64,000 nt of DNA, taken from assembly GCF_000179775.1 (NCBI RefSeq), contig NZ_AEEB01000003.1, forward strand, positions 806,001-870,000. Direction: 5' to 3'. Numbering within the stretch: position 1 is the stretch's first letter; each line of letters starts with the position of its first letter. Shown here one piece after another: positions 1-8,013 of this stretch. A program made the translations under genes and the position numbers. A model generated the notes under the pieces. The model worked only from the letters and a program-made list of their open reading frames with translations. It was not told where the DNA came from and did no database searches. This stretch comes from Ahrensia sp. R2A130 (GTDB taxonomy: Bacteria > Pseudomonadota > Alphaproteobacteria > Rhizobiales > Rhizobiaceae).

Positions 1-349
1 CCAGCGAACGCGCCTCGCCCAATGCTGCAGGCACGCCCCAAAGGCCGGACACGAATTCAAGATATTCAAGTGGGGTGAGCTTGTCGTAGATCATCGGCTC
101 GTCCGATACCCAAGCGACCTTTGCCTTGGCAGCAATCGGATCGGCCAACGCATCTGTACCAAAAACAGAAATGTTTCCGGCATCCGGTTGCAGCAGCCCG
201 GCCACCATCCGAAGCGTCGTTGTTTTGCCCGCACCGTTCGGCCCAAGCAGCGCGTAAAACTCGCCTCCGCGGACCTCCAGATCAAGGCCCTGAACGGCAG
301 GTTTATCGAAGGCTTTTACAAGGCCGGAAATCTCAAGAGCAGCGGTCAT
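1..349 (-). CDS. ABC transporter ATP-binding protein (partial, C-terminus outside window)
   Basis: The gene starts with ATG at 349 and reads leftwards off the window edge, so only about the first 116 residues are present. The translation has an early beta-strand region followed by the Walker A sequence GPNGAGKT at about residues 39-46, then the TLRMVAGLLQPDAG stretch typical of ABC-2 type exporter ATPases. The LSGGQ signature and Walker B lie outside the window. It would power a membrane export complex; the substrate cannot be told, and a permease gene is expected further left. Confident as an ABC ATPase. Confidence 0.88.
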   Translation of the reverse strand, partial: MTAALEISGLVKAFDKPAVQGLDLEVRGGEFYALLGPNGAGKTTTLRMVAGLLQPDAGNISVFGTDALADPIAAKAKVAWVSDEPMIYDKLTPLEYLEFVSGLWGVPAALGEARSL

Positions 350-466
350 GGCGCAATTCCACAAGGGTTTGTTCACCACCACTATGGCGTTGACCCTTTG
401 CAAGCCAATGAACAGACTTGGTAAAGGCCAGGTTGATCAATCCGATAGAACCAAACGAATAGCCGC

Positions 467-492
467 TTTGCGACACAGGCGTTTAGTGTTAG
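467..492. promoter_or_regulatory. Candidate operator shared with the flavoprotein gene upstream region
   Basis: The 11-mer TTTGCGACACA at 467-477 is followed 10 bases later by GTTAG (488-492). The same 11-mer occurs at 4233-4243, followed 11 bases later by GTTAG (4255-4259), upstream of the dehydrogenase gene. The reverse complement contains TGTCGC, which I recall as the core of sites bound by ArgR of Pseudomonas, another AraC protein with a DJ-1-like domain. Role as the regulator's binding site is inference. Confidence 0.35.
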
Positions 493-543
493 TTTACAGC
501 GCTGTCCGGCCGGCCAGCACGTTCATCTGCTGGGAGGCATGCG

Positions 544-1584
544 ATGGATCAGCTAGAAAGAGGTCAGCAATCGGTGCCCGCAGCACCGTCGCAACCGACC
601 GAACGCAAAACACGATCGATCGTGTTTTACCTCGTTCCCGATTTTTCGATGATTGCTTTTTCGACAGCCATCGAAGCGTTGCGTCTGGCCAACAGAATGC
701 TGTGCTGGAAGAGCTACGACTGGCGACTAGCATCTTCTGATGGCAACCCCGTTACGGCATCGAACGGTGTGGAGGTTTCCGTCAACACATCATTGACCGA
801 CGAGCGGCGCATGTTGGCCGGGCGTGAACGACCGGACATGGTTTTCGTCTGCTCAGGCATAAATGTCGAAAACTTCACGGATAAGTCGCTCTTGGGCTGG
901 GTGCGCGAGGAGCACAAGCGCGGTGTCGCTGTTGGTGGATTGTGTACCGGCGCTTACGTTCTGGCCTCGGCGGGCCTGTTATCTGGCAGAAGATGCGCCA
1001 TACATTGGGAAAACCTGCCCGGATTTCAGGAAAAATTCCCGAAAGCTGACGTTTATGCCGATCTTTTCGAAGTCGACGGCAATGTCTGGACTTGCGCTGG
1101 CGGTACAGCGGCACTCGATATGATGTTATCGCTCATCGCGGAAGACCATGACGACAACCTCATCAACGCGATTTGCGAACAGGCTTTGACGGACCGTGTG
1201 CGAGGCCCCCACGACCGCCAGCGCTTACCTTTGAGGGCAAGACTGGGTGTTCAGAATGTTCGTATTCTGTCGATCATCGAAATGATGGAAGCCAATCTTT
1301 CAGAACCACTGACACTGCTGGATATTGCTGAATATGCAGGGCTGTCCCGCCGTCAGATCGAACGTTTGTTCCGCCAGAACATGGGGCGTTCACCCGCGCG
1401 GTATTATCTGGAGATCCGGCTGGATCGTGCACGACATCTACTGCTGCAATCATCGCTACCCGTTATCGAAGTCGCCGTTGCCTGTGGCTTCGTTTCGGCC
1501 TCGCATTTTTCCAAATGCTACCGCGAACTCTACGGTCGATCGCCGCAGCAAGAACGAAACGAACGGCAAGACGAGGCGGCTTAA
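544..1584 (+). CDS. GlxA family transcriptional regulator (DJ-1/PfpI-like domain + AraC HTH)
   Basis: A 346-residue protein with an N-terminal DJ-1/PfpI-like domain (about 25-190, including GGLCTGAYVLA with Cys134) and a C-terminal AraC double helix-turn-helix (about 240-335, with LSRRQIERLFRQ and ACGFVSASHFSKCYRE). This two-domain layout is that of GlxA-family regulators such as GbdR and ArgR, which control use of glycine betaine, dimethylglycine, carnitine or arginine in pseudomonads. A ribosome site GGGAGG (532-537) precedes the ATG. The gene ends 16 bases from the convergent dimethylglycine/sarcosine dehydrogenase-like gene, and both have a shared 11-mer upstream, so control of methylated glycine catabolism is likely but inferred. 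Confidence 0.9.
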   Translation: MDQLERGQQSVPAAPSQPTERKTRSIVFYLVPDFSMIAFSTAIEALRLANRMLCWKSYDWRLASSDGNPVTASNGVEVSVNTSLTDERRMLAGRERPDMVFVCSGINVENFTDKSLLGWVREEHKRGVAVGGLCTGAYVLASAGLLSGRRCAIHWENLPGFQEKFPKADVYADLFEVDGNVWTCAGGTAALDMMLSLIAEDHDDNLINAICEQALTDRVRGPHDRQRLPLRARLGVQNVRILSIIEMMEANLSEPLTLLDIAEYAGLSRRQIERLFRQNMGRSPARYYLEIRLDRARHLLLQSSLPVIEVAVACGFVSASHFSKCYRELYGRSPQQERNERQDEAA

Positions 1585-1592
1585 GCCGCCTC
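1573..1592. terminator. Perfect GC-rich inverted repeat between convergent genes
   Basis: GAGGCGGC (1573-1580) pairs with GCCGCCTC (1585-1592) around a TTAA loop that contains the regulator's TAA stop codon. It sits exactly between the 3' ends of the two convergent genes. There is no clear T-run on either side, so it may be a transcript-stabilising stem or weak bidirectional terminator. Confidence 0.5.
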
Positions 1593-1600
1593 ACCTATAT

Positions 1601-4117
1601 TCACGCGTCAGCGCGCAGGCGTTCGTTTTTCGGATCGAACGCACCTTCTTCGATCACCGTTGCTTTGTGCATCTTGCCCAGCAGTTTGATCTCAAGCTCG
1701 GTGCCAATTTCGCCATTGCCTGGTTTGACCATAGATAGCGCCAACGACTTACCGGTGCGATAGCCGAAGCCGCCGTGGGTCGCGCGTCCAACCAATGTTC
1801 CATCGCGGTAGATTGCTTCAGAACCGCGCGCATCGGTGTCGGTAACGCCGTGAACTTCAAGCGTTGCAAACACCCAATCGTCGCCTTTTTCATGGCGAGC
1901 AGCGAGCGCATCGCGACCGACGAACTCCTTGTCCATCTTGATGAAGCGGTCGAGCGCGGACTCGTAGGCCGAATATTCGATTGAGAGTTCGCGCGGGATC
2001 AGGCGGTAGCTTTTCTCGATAGCCATCGAAGTCATGGCGCGGATTCCGAACGGCTTGATACCGAACTCTGCGCCAGCTTCCATGATAGCGTCCCAAAGAG
2101 CATTTTGCTGCTCCATCGGGTGGTGGAACTCCCAACCAAGCTCACCAACAAAATTCACACGCAGTGCATGGGCCGACGCTTTGCCGACTGAAATCGGCTG
2201 GCCGGAAAGCCATGGGAAATCGGCGTTTGTAAGCGACGAGCGCGTCAGTTTCTCAAGCACCTTACGGGCGTTGGGCCCGGCCAGAACCAACACACCGAGC
2301 TGCGTTGTCAGCGGCTTGAGCGTGACGGAACCGTCTATCGGTAAATGGCGGCGCAGCACATCGTGGTCGTGCGCTTCATAAGAACCAGCAGATACCAGAT
2401 AAAAGCGTCCGGGCTTCCACTCATAGACGGTGAATTCACTTTTCACGCCACCATGCTTGGTGAGCACATGGGCGAGCGCAATGCGGCCACGTTTCTTGGG
2501 AATTTTATTGGCAAGAATGGATTCTAGCCACTCGCGCGCACCGGGGCCTGAAACTTCCATCTTGGCAAAAGCGGACATGTCGAGCAGGCCACAGCTTTCG
2601 GTGACGGCCTTCACCTCGTTGCCGACATGCTCGAAATAGTTGGAGCGGCGGAACGACCACTGTTCGCGAATGCGGCCCGTATAATCGGCAGGCGCGTGAT
2701 TTTCCTGAATGATCACGTCAGCGCCAACACCAACTTTCTCGGCAGGCAATTCGTAGCCTTCAGGCGCATACCAGTTGGCACGCTCCCAGCCATAAACGGC
2801 ACCGAAAACGGCTCCATGATCTTTCTGGCGCTCGTAGGATGGCGTGGTCTTCAGCGGACGTGCAGCGGAGCGTTCCTCGTCTGGATAGTGCAATGTAAAG
2901 ACGTTGGAATAGGCTTCCTCGTTCTTCTCACGCAGATAACCTTCGGTGGCGTATGGGCCGTAGCGGCGCGGGTCGACGCCCATCATGTCTATGGTCGGTT
3001 CGCCGTCGACGATCCATTCCGCCAACTGCCACCCTGCCCCACCGGCAGCGGTGATGCCGAAGGAATGGCCTTCGTTCAACCAGAAGCCGTCCAGTCCCGG
3101 CGCAGGTCCGATGATCGGGTTGCCATCAGGTGTGTAGGCAATCGCGCCGTTATAAACCTTCTTGATGCCTGCCTCGCCGAAATACGGCACGCGCTCAACG
3201 GCGGTTTCGATATGGGGCATAAGACGGTCGAGATCTTCCTGAAACAACTCGTACTCGCTGTCATCGTCGGGACCATCGACATAGCAGCAGGGCGCGCCTT
3301 TTTCGTAGGGGCCGAGAATGAGGCCACCGGCTTCTTCACGCATGTACCAAGCGGAATCGCTTTCACGCAGGACGCAGAGTTCCGGCCCACCTTCAGCGCG
3401 GAATTTCTGAATTTCAGGATGCGCTTCTGTGACGATATATTGGTGTTCGACAGGAATGACGGGAACATTCAGTCCGACCATGCGACCCGTCTGGCGCGCG
3501 AAATTGCCGGTGCAGGAAATGACGTGCTCGCATTCGATAGAGCCCTCGTCGGTCTCCACGATCCAGCCACCGTCTTCTTTTTTGGTAATAGCGCTCACAC
3601 CGTTATTGCGGTGAATTTTTGCGCCCATGTCGCGGGCAGCTTTCGCCAGCGCCTGCGTCAAATCAGCGGGCTGGATGTAACCATCGTCCGGGTGTTCGAT
3701 GCCGCCCAATAGACCTTCCGTGTTCACGTAAGGCCAGCGTTCTGCAATCTCTTCATTGGTGATCTTGCGAACATCGATACCGATGGTTTCGGCAACGCCC
3801 ATATAATATTCGTATTCGTCCCATCGCTCCTGGCTGCGCGCCAACCGAATGTTGGAGACGATGCGGATGCCCGTATCCATGCCGGTTTCGACCGCAAGAT
3901 CTTGGTAAAATTGCACGGAGTATTTGTGAATCTGACCGACCGAATAGGACATATTGAACAGCGGCAGCAGACCGGCTGCATGCCAGGTGGAGCCGGAAGT
4001 CAGCTCTTTGCGTTCTATGAGGACACTATCCGTCCAGCCCTTCTTGGCCAAATGGTAGAGTGTGGAGACGCCAACGACGCCTCCGCCAATGACAACAGCA
4101 CGAGCTCTGGTCTGCAT
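1601..4117 (-). CDS. Dimethylglycine/sarcosine dehydrogenase-like FAD protein with GcvT domain
   Basis: An 838-residue flavoprotein. The N-terminus has the dinucleotide motif GGGVVGVSTLYHLAKKG (residues 11-27) of the DAO fold, then SGSTWHAAGL with His46, which matches the covalent FAD-attachment histidine of dimethylglycine and sarcosine dehydrogenases. The second half (from about 430) is a GcvT-like folate-binding aminomethyltransferase domain and its C-terminal barrel (about 740-830). Length and order match the single-chain dehydrogenases that oxidatively demethylate N-methylglycines and pass the one-carbon unit to tetrahydrofolate. Which of dimethylglycine, sarcosine or another N-methyl amine is used cannot be settled from sequence. 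The convergent GlxA-type regulator is the probable control gene. Confidence 0.85.
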   Translation of the reverse strand: MQTRARAVVIGGGVVGVSTLYHLAKKGWTDSVLIERKELTSGSTWHAAGLLPLFNMSYSVGQIHKYSVQFYQDLAVETGMDTGIRIVSNIRLARSQERWDEYEYYMGVAETIGIDVRKITNEEIAERWPYVNTEGLLGGIEHPDDGYIQPADLTQALAKAARDMGAKIHRNNGVSAITKKEDGGWIVETDEGSIECEHVISCTGNFARQTGRMVGLNVPVIPVEHQYIVTEAHPEIQKFRAEGGPELCVLRESDSAWYMREEAGGLILGPYEKGAPCCYVDGPDDDSEYELFQEDLDRLMPHIETAVERVPYFGEAGIKKVYNGAIAYTPDGNPIIGPAPGLDGFWLNEGHSFGITAAGGAGWQLAEWIVDGEPTIDMMGVDPRRYGPYATEGYLREKNEEAYSNVFTLHYPDEERSAARPLKTTPSYERQKDHGAVFGAVYGWERANWYAPEGYELPAEKVGVGADVIIQENHAPADYTGRIREQWSFRRSNYFEHVGNEVKAVTESCGLLDMSAFAKMEVSGPGAREWLESILANKIPKKRGRIALAHVLTKHGGVKSEFTVYEWKPGRFYLVSAGSYEAHDHDVLRRHLPIDGSVTLKPLTTQLGVLVLAGPNARKVLEKLTRSSLTNADFPWLSGQPISVGKASAHALRVNFVGELGWEFHHPMEQQNALWDAIMEAGAEFGIKPFGIRAMTSMAIEKSYRLIPRELSIEYSAYESALDRFIKMDKEFVGRDALAARHEKGDDWVFATLEVHGVTDTDARGSEAIYRDGTLVGRATHGGFGYRTGKSLALSMVKPGNGEIGTELEIKLLGKMHKATVIEEGAFDPKNERLRADA

Positions 4118-4232
4118 GGTCTATTCCCTCAAAACGGCGAAGCGGAGCGCAGCACAAGCAGCTCCATTTTCTGCACACTTAAAACGGTTTCCCAATAGCA
4201 ACCGACCCCTTGTAAGGGCAAAAACCATCTTG

Positions 4233-4259
4233 TTTGCGACACACCAAATACACCGTTAG
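4233..4259. promoter_or_regulatory. Candidate GlxA-type operator upstream of the FAD dehydrogenase
   Basis: TTTGCGACACA (4233-4243) plus GTTAG (4255-4259), about 116 bases upstream of the dehydrogenase start. It repeats the arrangement at 467-492 upstream of the regulator gene with one base difference in spacing. Relative to transcription the two copies are in opposite orientation. Confidence 0.35.
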
Positions 4260-4318
4260 GCAACCACCGACAACATGACGCTTTGAGCTAGCTGTCCAAG
4301 CCCTGCGTGAAAGGCATG

Positions 4319-5089
4319 CTAGCGTGCTGAGATATTTGGCGGAACCAATGAGGCATCAATCCGCTGGTCGCGACCATCAAAATGAAGGCTTGATGCTTTC
4401 GGGGACAACAGACGGCGCAGGCACCAAAACCCACCCCCGACGGCGATGAACAGCGAAAGCAAAACGACGAGTACTTTGAGCAGAAAACCTTCGCCAACAC
4501 CCAACGCCGCAGACACGGGCAATGACACGGTCTGCGCCTGAGGCAGTAAAAACGCAGCCGGTTGAACCACCGGTGCCTGCAAAACCTGATCTACAACAGC
4601 GATAGAGCCGGTAATGAGTTCCGGTTCAGGCGCGGTTACAAAACCAAGACCGCCCGCAACAGTTACGACTGCGGCGAACGCTGTGATTGTCATGCCATAG
4701 GAACCGCCGGCGCGAGGCGCAGTTTCGGATATGCTAGGGGCTGCAGTGATTGCGATCTCTTCATGGACCGCACTAACCTCTGGCTCCGCAACTGTGCGTG
4801 ACGCAGTCCGGTCCAATTCATCGAACAGCCCGGGTTGAAGTGAGCGCGATGCCGACGACATAAGCGCTTTGTCTTTCTTGCGCACGGGTACTGACCGTTT
4901 CGCGTTTCCCGCTTTCGCAGAAGTAAGCTCCGAATTCGGCATCACAAGCCGCGCAGGCTTCGACTGAGGAGCAGCGGTTTGATCTTCCGAAACAGCCAAG
5001 CCAAAACCGAATGGCCCCTCACCCGCATCCATGCGCGGCTCACGCGGAGCGAAAAACGACGACTGGCGAGGCGATGCACTGGCGGCCAT
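4319..5089 (-). CDS. Hypothetical protein with two predicted membrane segments
   Basis: I do not recognise this 256-residue protein. The first 130 residues are polar and look disordered, with basic patches (KAGNAKRSVPVRKKDK). Two hydrophobic stretches follow: about 131-150 (MTITAFAAVVTVAGGLGFV) and about 205-225 (LLKVLVVLLSLFIAVGGGFW), joined by a Pro/Gln/Val-rich loop. The end is basic and short. The gene is divergent from the SulP transporter gene, with about 210 bases between them. There is no visible enzyme motif. It could be an envelope-anchored protein of narrow phylogenetic spread. Confidence 0.7.
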   Translation of the reverse strand: MAASASPRQSSFFAPREPRMDAGEGPFGFGLAVSEDQTAAPQSKPARLVMPNSELTSAKAGNAKRSVPVRKKDKALMSSASRSLQPGLFDELDRTASRTVAEPEVSAVHEEIAITAAPSISETAPRAGGSYGMTITAFAAVVTVAGGLGFVTAPEPELITGSIAVVDQVLQAPVVQPAAFLLPQAQTVSLPVSAALGVGEGFLLKVLVVLLSLFIAVGGGFWCLRRLLSPKASSLHFDGRDQRIDASLVPPNISAR

Positions 5090-5148
5090 AGGTTTGTCCT
5101 TGAGGCGAAAATGGCTGGTGCGAGACGCACCTTGCTTGCCCCAAACTA

Positions 5149-5165
5149 TTGACAGACGTGGTCAA
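5149..5165. promoter_or_regulatory. Inverted repeat TTGAC-N7-GTCAA upstream of SulP gene
   Basis: A perfect 5-base inverted repeat with a 7-base spacer (TTGAC 5149-5153, GTCAA 5161-5165) in the divergent region between the unknown membrane protein and the SulP transporter. Size and symmetry suit a dimeric regulator, and TTGACA also resembles a -35 element. Function is inferred only. Confidence 0.3.
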
Positions 5166-5298
5166 CAAAGGATTAACCCGCAGCAATACCTTCCCTGTTT
5201 GTGCGCATTCGGTGCACTTCATCCACAGCCTTCTGCCAACCGCCCAAATTATGCGGTCACGGCAGCTGCGCCCGCCCAGATATTACGGAAAATCCCCC

Positions 5299-6906
5299 AT
5301 GGTCCGAGCAACGCTTGCAACCTTCGCCAAACGCCTGCCATTCGACCAGAGCGGCGAGATGGATCTGGCAAGCTTCACGCCAATGCGGATCAAAACCGAG
5401 GTGCTTTCGGGCCTTACGGTTGCTCTGGCATTGGTGCCTGAAGCCGTGGCTTTTGCGTTCGTGGCGGGTGTCCATCCGCTAGTAGGTCTTTACGCAGCCT
5501 TTATCGTCGGTCTGATCACAGCGATGTTCGGTGGCCGCCCCGGAATGATTTCGGGCGCAACCGGTGCGTTGGCCGTTGTTATGGTCGCGCTGGTTGCCCA
5601 ACACGGTGTCGAATATCTGTTCGCCACCGTTGTGCTGATGGGAATATTACAAATTCTTGCAGGCGTGTTCCGACTGGGAAAATTTATTCGCCTCGTCCCT
5701 CACCCAGTCATGCTGGGCTTCGTGAACGGTCTGGCCATCGTGATTTTCCTCGCCCAGCTCACCCAGTTTCAGGTTCCCGGAACCGATGGCGTCAAGGAAT
5801 GGATGTCCGGCTCCACGCTCTTCCTAATGTTGGGTCTGGTCGCGCTCACAATGGCGATCATTCACTTTATCCCACGCGTAACGACAGCCATTCCAGCGCC
5901 TCTGGCCGGCATCGGTATCACCGCAGGTATCGTCTTGGCCTTTGGGATCGACGTCCCAAGCGTCGGCGATCTTGCCAGCATTAAGGGCGGCCTGCCCCCA
6001 TTCAGCATTCCCAGCGTTCCTATGACTTGGGAAACGCTGGAAATTATCTTCCCCTATGCGATCATTCTGGCGGCCATCGGCCTGATCGAAAGCCTTCTGA
6101 CGCTGAACCTCGTGGGTGAAATCACAGGCAAATCCGGTGGCTCGTCGCAAGAATGTCTGGCTCAGGGCGCGGCGAATACGGTCACCGGTTTCTTCGGCGG
6201 CATGGGCGGCTGCGCCATGATCGGCCAGTCTATGATCAACGTAAAATCAGGCGGCCGCACGCGCCTGTCGGGCATTTCCGCATCCCTGTTCCTTCTCGCA
6301 TTCATCTTGGTCGCCTCCCCACTCATCGAACAGATCCCACTGGCTGCACTTGTCGGCGTCATGTTCATGGTGGTGATCGGTACCTTTGCCTGGAACAGCC
6401 TCAAGCTGTTCGGCAAAATCCCGCTTACCGACGGTCTCGTGATTATCCTTGTCACCGTCGTGACGGTTTTGACCGACCTTGCCATCGCCGTGGTCGTGGG
6501 CGTCATCGTCTCCGCCCTGGCCTACGCGTGGAACAATGCCACCCGCATTCATGCTAAAACCGACATTACGCCGGAAGGCGCAAAGGTTTACGCAATCGAT
6601 GGTCCGCTGTTCTTCGGGTCGACGGAAGGCTTTGCCGAGCTATTCTCGCCTAAAGATGATCCGTCTCTCGTGATCGTTGATTTTCTCGATAGCCGCGTGG
6701 TGGACCAGTCCGCTCTTCAGGCCATCGAGGCGCTAGCGACCAAGTACGAAGCGCAGGGAAAAACACTTCAACTGCGGCATCTGTCACGTGACTGCCATTA
6801 CCTGTTGAACAAGGCCGGACAGTTGATGGTCGATAGTGATGATGACCCCGAATACGGCTTACCGGTGGACTATGATATCCGCACGGGCGTCATGGGCGGT
6901 CATTAA
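5299..6906 (+). CDS. SulP family inorganic anion transporter with STAS domain
   Basis: About 535 residues from the preferred ATG at 5299. An in-frame opening reaches back to 5149, but the added residues look unlike the family. The protein has the SulP transmembrane core, starting with LSGLTVALALVPEAVAFAFVAGV and the conserved GRPGMISGATGALAVV region, and about 10-14 hydrophobic segments. A cytoplasmic STAS domain fills the last 110 residues. SulP proteins carry sulfate, bicarbonate or other anions across the inner membrane. No sulfur-assimilation or carbonic anhydrase gene is adjacent, so the substrate is open. The next gene is convergent and ends 9 bases away. Confidence 0.9.
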   Translation: MVRATLATFAKRLPFDQSGEMDLASFTPMRIKTEVLSGLTVALALVPEAVAFAFVAGVHPLVGLYAAFIVGLITAMFGGRPGMISGATGALAVVMVALVAQHGVEYLFATVVLMGILQILAGVFRLGKFIRLVPHPVMLGFVNGLAIVIFLAQLTQFQVPGTDGVKEWMSGSTLFLMLGLVALTMAIIHFIPRVTTAIPAPLAGIGITAGIVLAFGIDVPSVGDLASIKGGLPPFSIPSVPMTWETLEIIFPYAIILAAIGLIESLLTLNLVGEITGKSGGSSQECLAQGAANTVTGFFGGMGGCAMIGQSMINVKSGGRTRLSGISASLFLLAFILVASPLIEQIPLAALVGVMFMVVIGTFAWNSLKLFGKIPLTDGLVIILVTVVTVLTDLAIAVVVGVIVSALAYAWNNATRIHAKTDITPEGAKVYAIDGPLFFGSTEGFAELFSPKDDPSLVIVDFLDSRVVDQSALQAIEALATKYEAQGKTLQLRHLSRDCHYLLNKAGQLMVDSDDDPEYGLPVDYDIRTGVMGGH

Positions 6907-6915
6907 TACGAGCGA

Positions 6916-7122
6916 TCAGTCTTCGGGCAATTCACCTTCGGGGAAAGGCTGCTGCGAGACGCAAGCCTTACATTGCTCGTAAGCGTCGCGGCGCTCTTGC
7001 CACTCAAGCTTCATCTGCTGGGTGATAGGACCACCGGTGGTGATCGGGTCTAGCGTTTCGGCAGGTGTCAGCTGCGCGACCTGAATTGATCCGCTAATCA
7101 GCAATGCTAGCAATACGGCCAT
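6916..7122 (-). CDS. Small secreted protein with a CxxC pair
   Basis: A 68-residue protein with a short hydrophobic N-terminus (MAVLLALLISGSIQVAQL) that looks like a signal peptide, followed by a polar, helical segment and the pair CKAC near the C-terminus, then an acidic tail. A strong ribosome site GGAGG lies just upstream of the ATG at 7122, which supports real translation. I recognise no family. The cysteine pair could form a disulfide or bind a metal in the periplasm; this is inference. Confidence 0.65.
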   Translation of the reverse strand: MAVLLALLISGSIQVAQLTPAETLDPITTGGPITQQMKLEWQERRDAYEQCKACVSQQPFPEGELPED

Positions 7123-7242
7123 GATCGAACCTCCAGATGCAGCATTCTGCGCTGCAAGCTGGATAATCGCGCCTGAGGATTAACCTTCGGTTAAGGTACA
7201 CAAAGCCTTGCCAAAAAGTCTGAATTTAGCGGCTTTCGCTAT

Positions 7243-8013
7243 CTAGTCCCGTAGCGCAGGCAGGCCAATACCAACGGCTTCAAACCCACCATCAACGGCC
7301 AAAGTTTGGCCCGTTATGTAGCTGGCCTTTGGGCTAGTGAGAAAACAGATGCCTTCGGCAATTTCGCTTTCCGATCCATACCGATTCAGCGGAATAGCAT
7401 CATGATAGGCGGCGCGAATTTCATCGCTGTGAACGGCCAGTGCCAGCTTCGTGTTTACAGGCCCCGGTGCGATGCAGTTGGCACGAATTCCCATTTCACC
7501 AAGTTCAGCAGCCTGTTGAAGCGTCAGCTGCACGACCGCAGCTTTTGACGTGCCATAGGCCACGCGCAACGTGCTGGCCCGCAGGCCTGATATAGAAGCA
7601 ATATTGACGATAGCCGCGTTGCCAAAGAGCTCCGCCCCTTTCGCCAGCAGACTGGTCATGGCCTGTGTCATCAGAAACACCCCATCCAGATTGGTTTCCA
7701 TGACACGCCGCCAGCGGACGTAATCAGTTTCAGCAATCGGGCCAAAGTCCGCCACACCTGCATTGTTGACCAAGACGCAGAGCGAACCGAACTGATCTCC
7801 AACACGCTCGGCGAGAGCATTGACGGCTTCCGGTTCAGAAACATCTACGATCTCGGCAAAGACATCTCCTGAAAGGTTCTCCATTGCCCTACGTAGTTCG
7901 TCGCCATCACGGTCAAGCATCACAACGCGGTGGCCGCTTTCCAACAGCAGTTTCGTCGTCGCTAAACCGATACCGCGCGCGGCACCCGTGACCATTGCAA
8001 CAGGCGCGCTCAC
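7243..8013 (-). CDS. SDR family NAD(P)-dependent oxidoreductase
   Basis: A 256-residue classical short-chain dehydrogenase. It shows TGAARGIG (9-16) for cofactor binding, NNAG (83-86), serine 140/142 and the catalytic Y153-x-x-x-K157, plus the late PGPVNT motif. Asp34 after the second strand favours NAD over NADP. It begins with GTG, overlapping the stop of the threonine aldolase-like gene by four bases (GTGA), so it is the last gene of a translationally coupled run. Given its partner it may oxidise a 3-hydroxy acid or amino alcohol, but the substrate is not shown by sequence. Confidence 0.9.
   Translation of the reverse strand: MSAPVAMVTGAARGIGLATTKLLLESGHRVVMLDRDGDELRRAMENLSGDVFAEIVDVSEPEAVNALAERVGDQFGSLCVLVNNAGVADFGPIAETDYVRWRRVMETNLDGVFLMTQAMTSLLAKGAELFGNAAIVNIASISGLRASTLRVAYGTSKAAVVQLTLQQAAELGEMGIRANCIAPGPVNTKLALAVHSDEIRAAYHDAIPLNRYGSESEIAEGICFLTSPKASYITGQTLAVDGGFEAVGIGLPALRD

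Noticed and set aside
2627..3712. 361-codon open frame on the plus strand
   Set aside because: It is antisense to the conserved FAD-dehydrogenase gene and reads as a codon-mirror with no recognisable domain or ribosome site.
7180..7194. TTAACC-TTC-GGTTAA inverted repeat upstream of the small secreted protein
   Set aside because: Short and AT-rich, could pair, but position relative to any promoter is unclear; not enough to call an operator.
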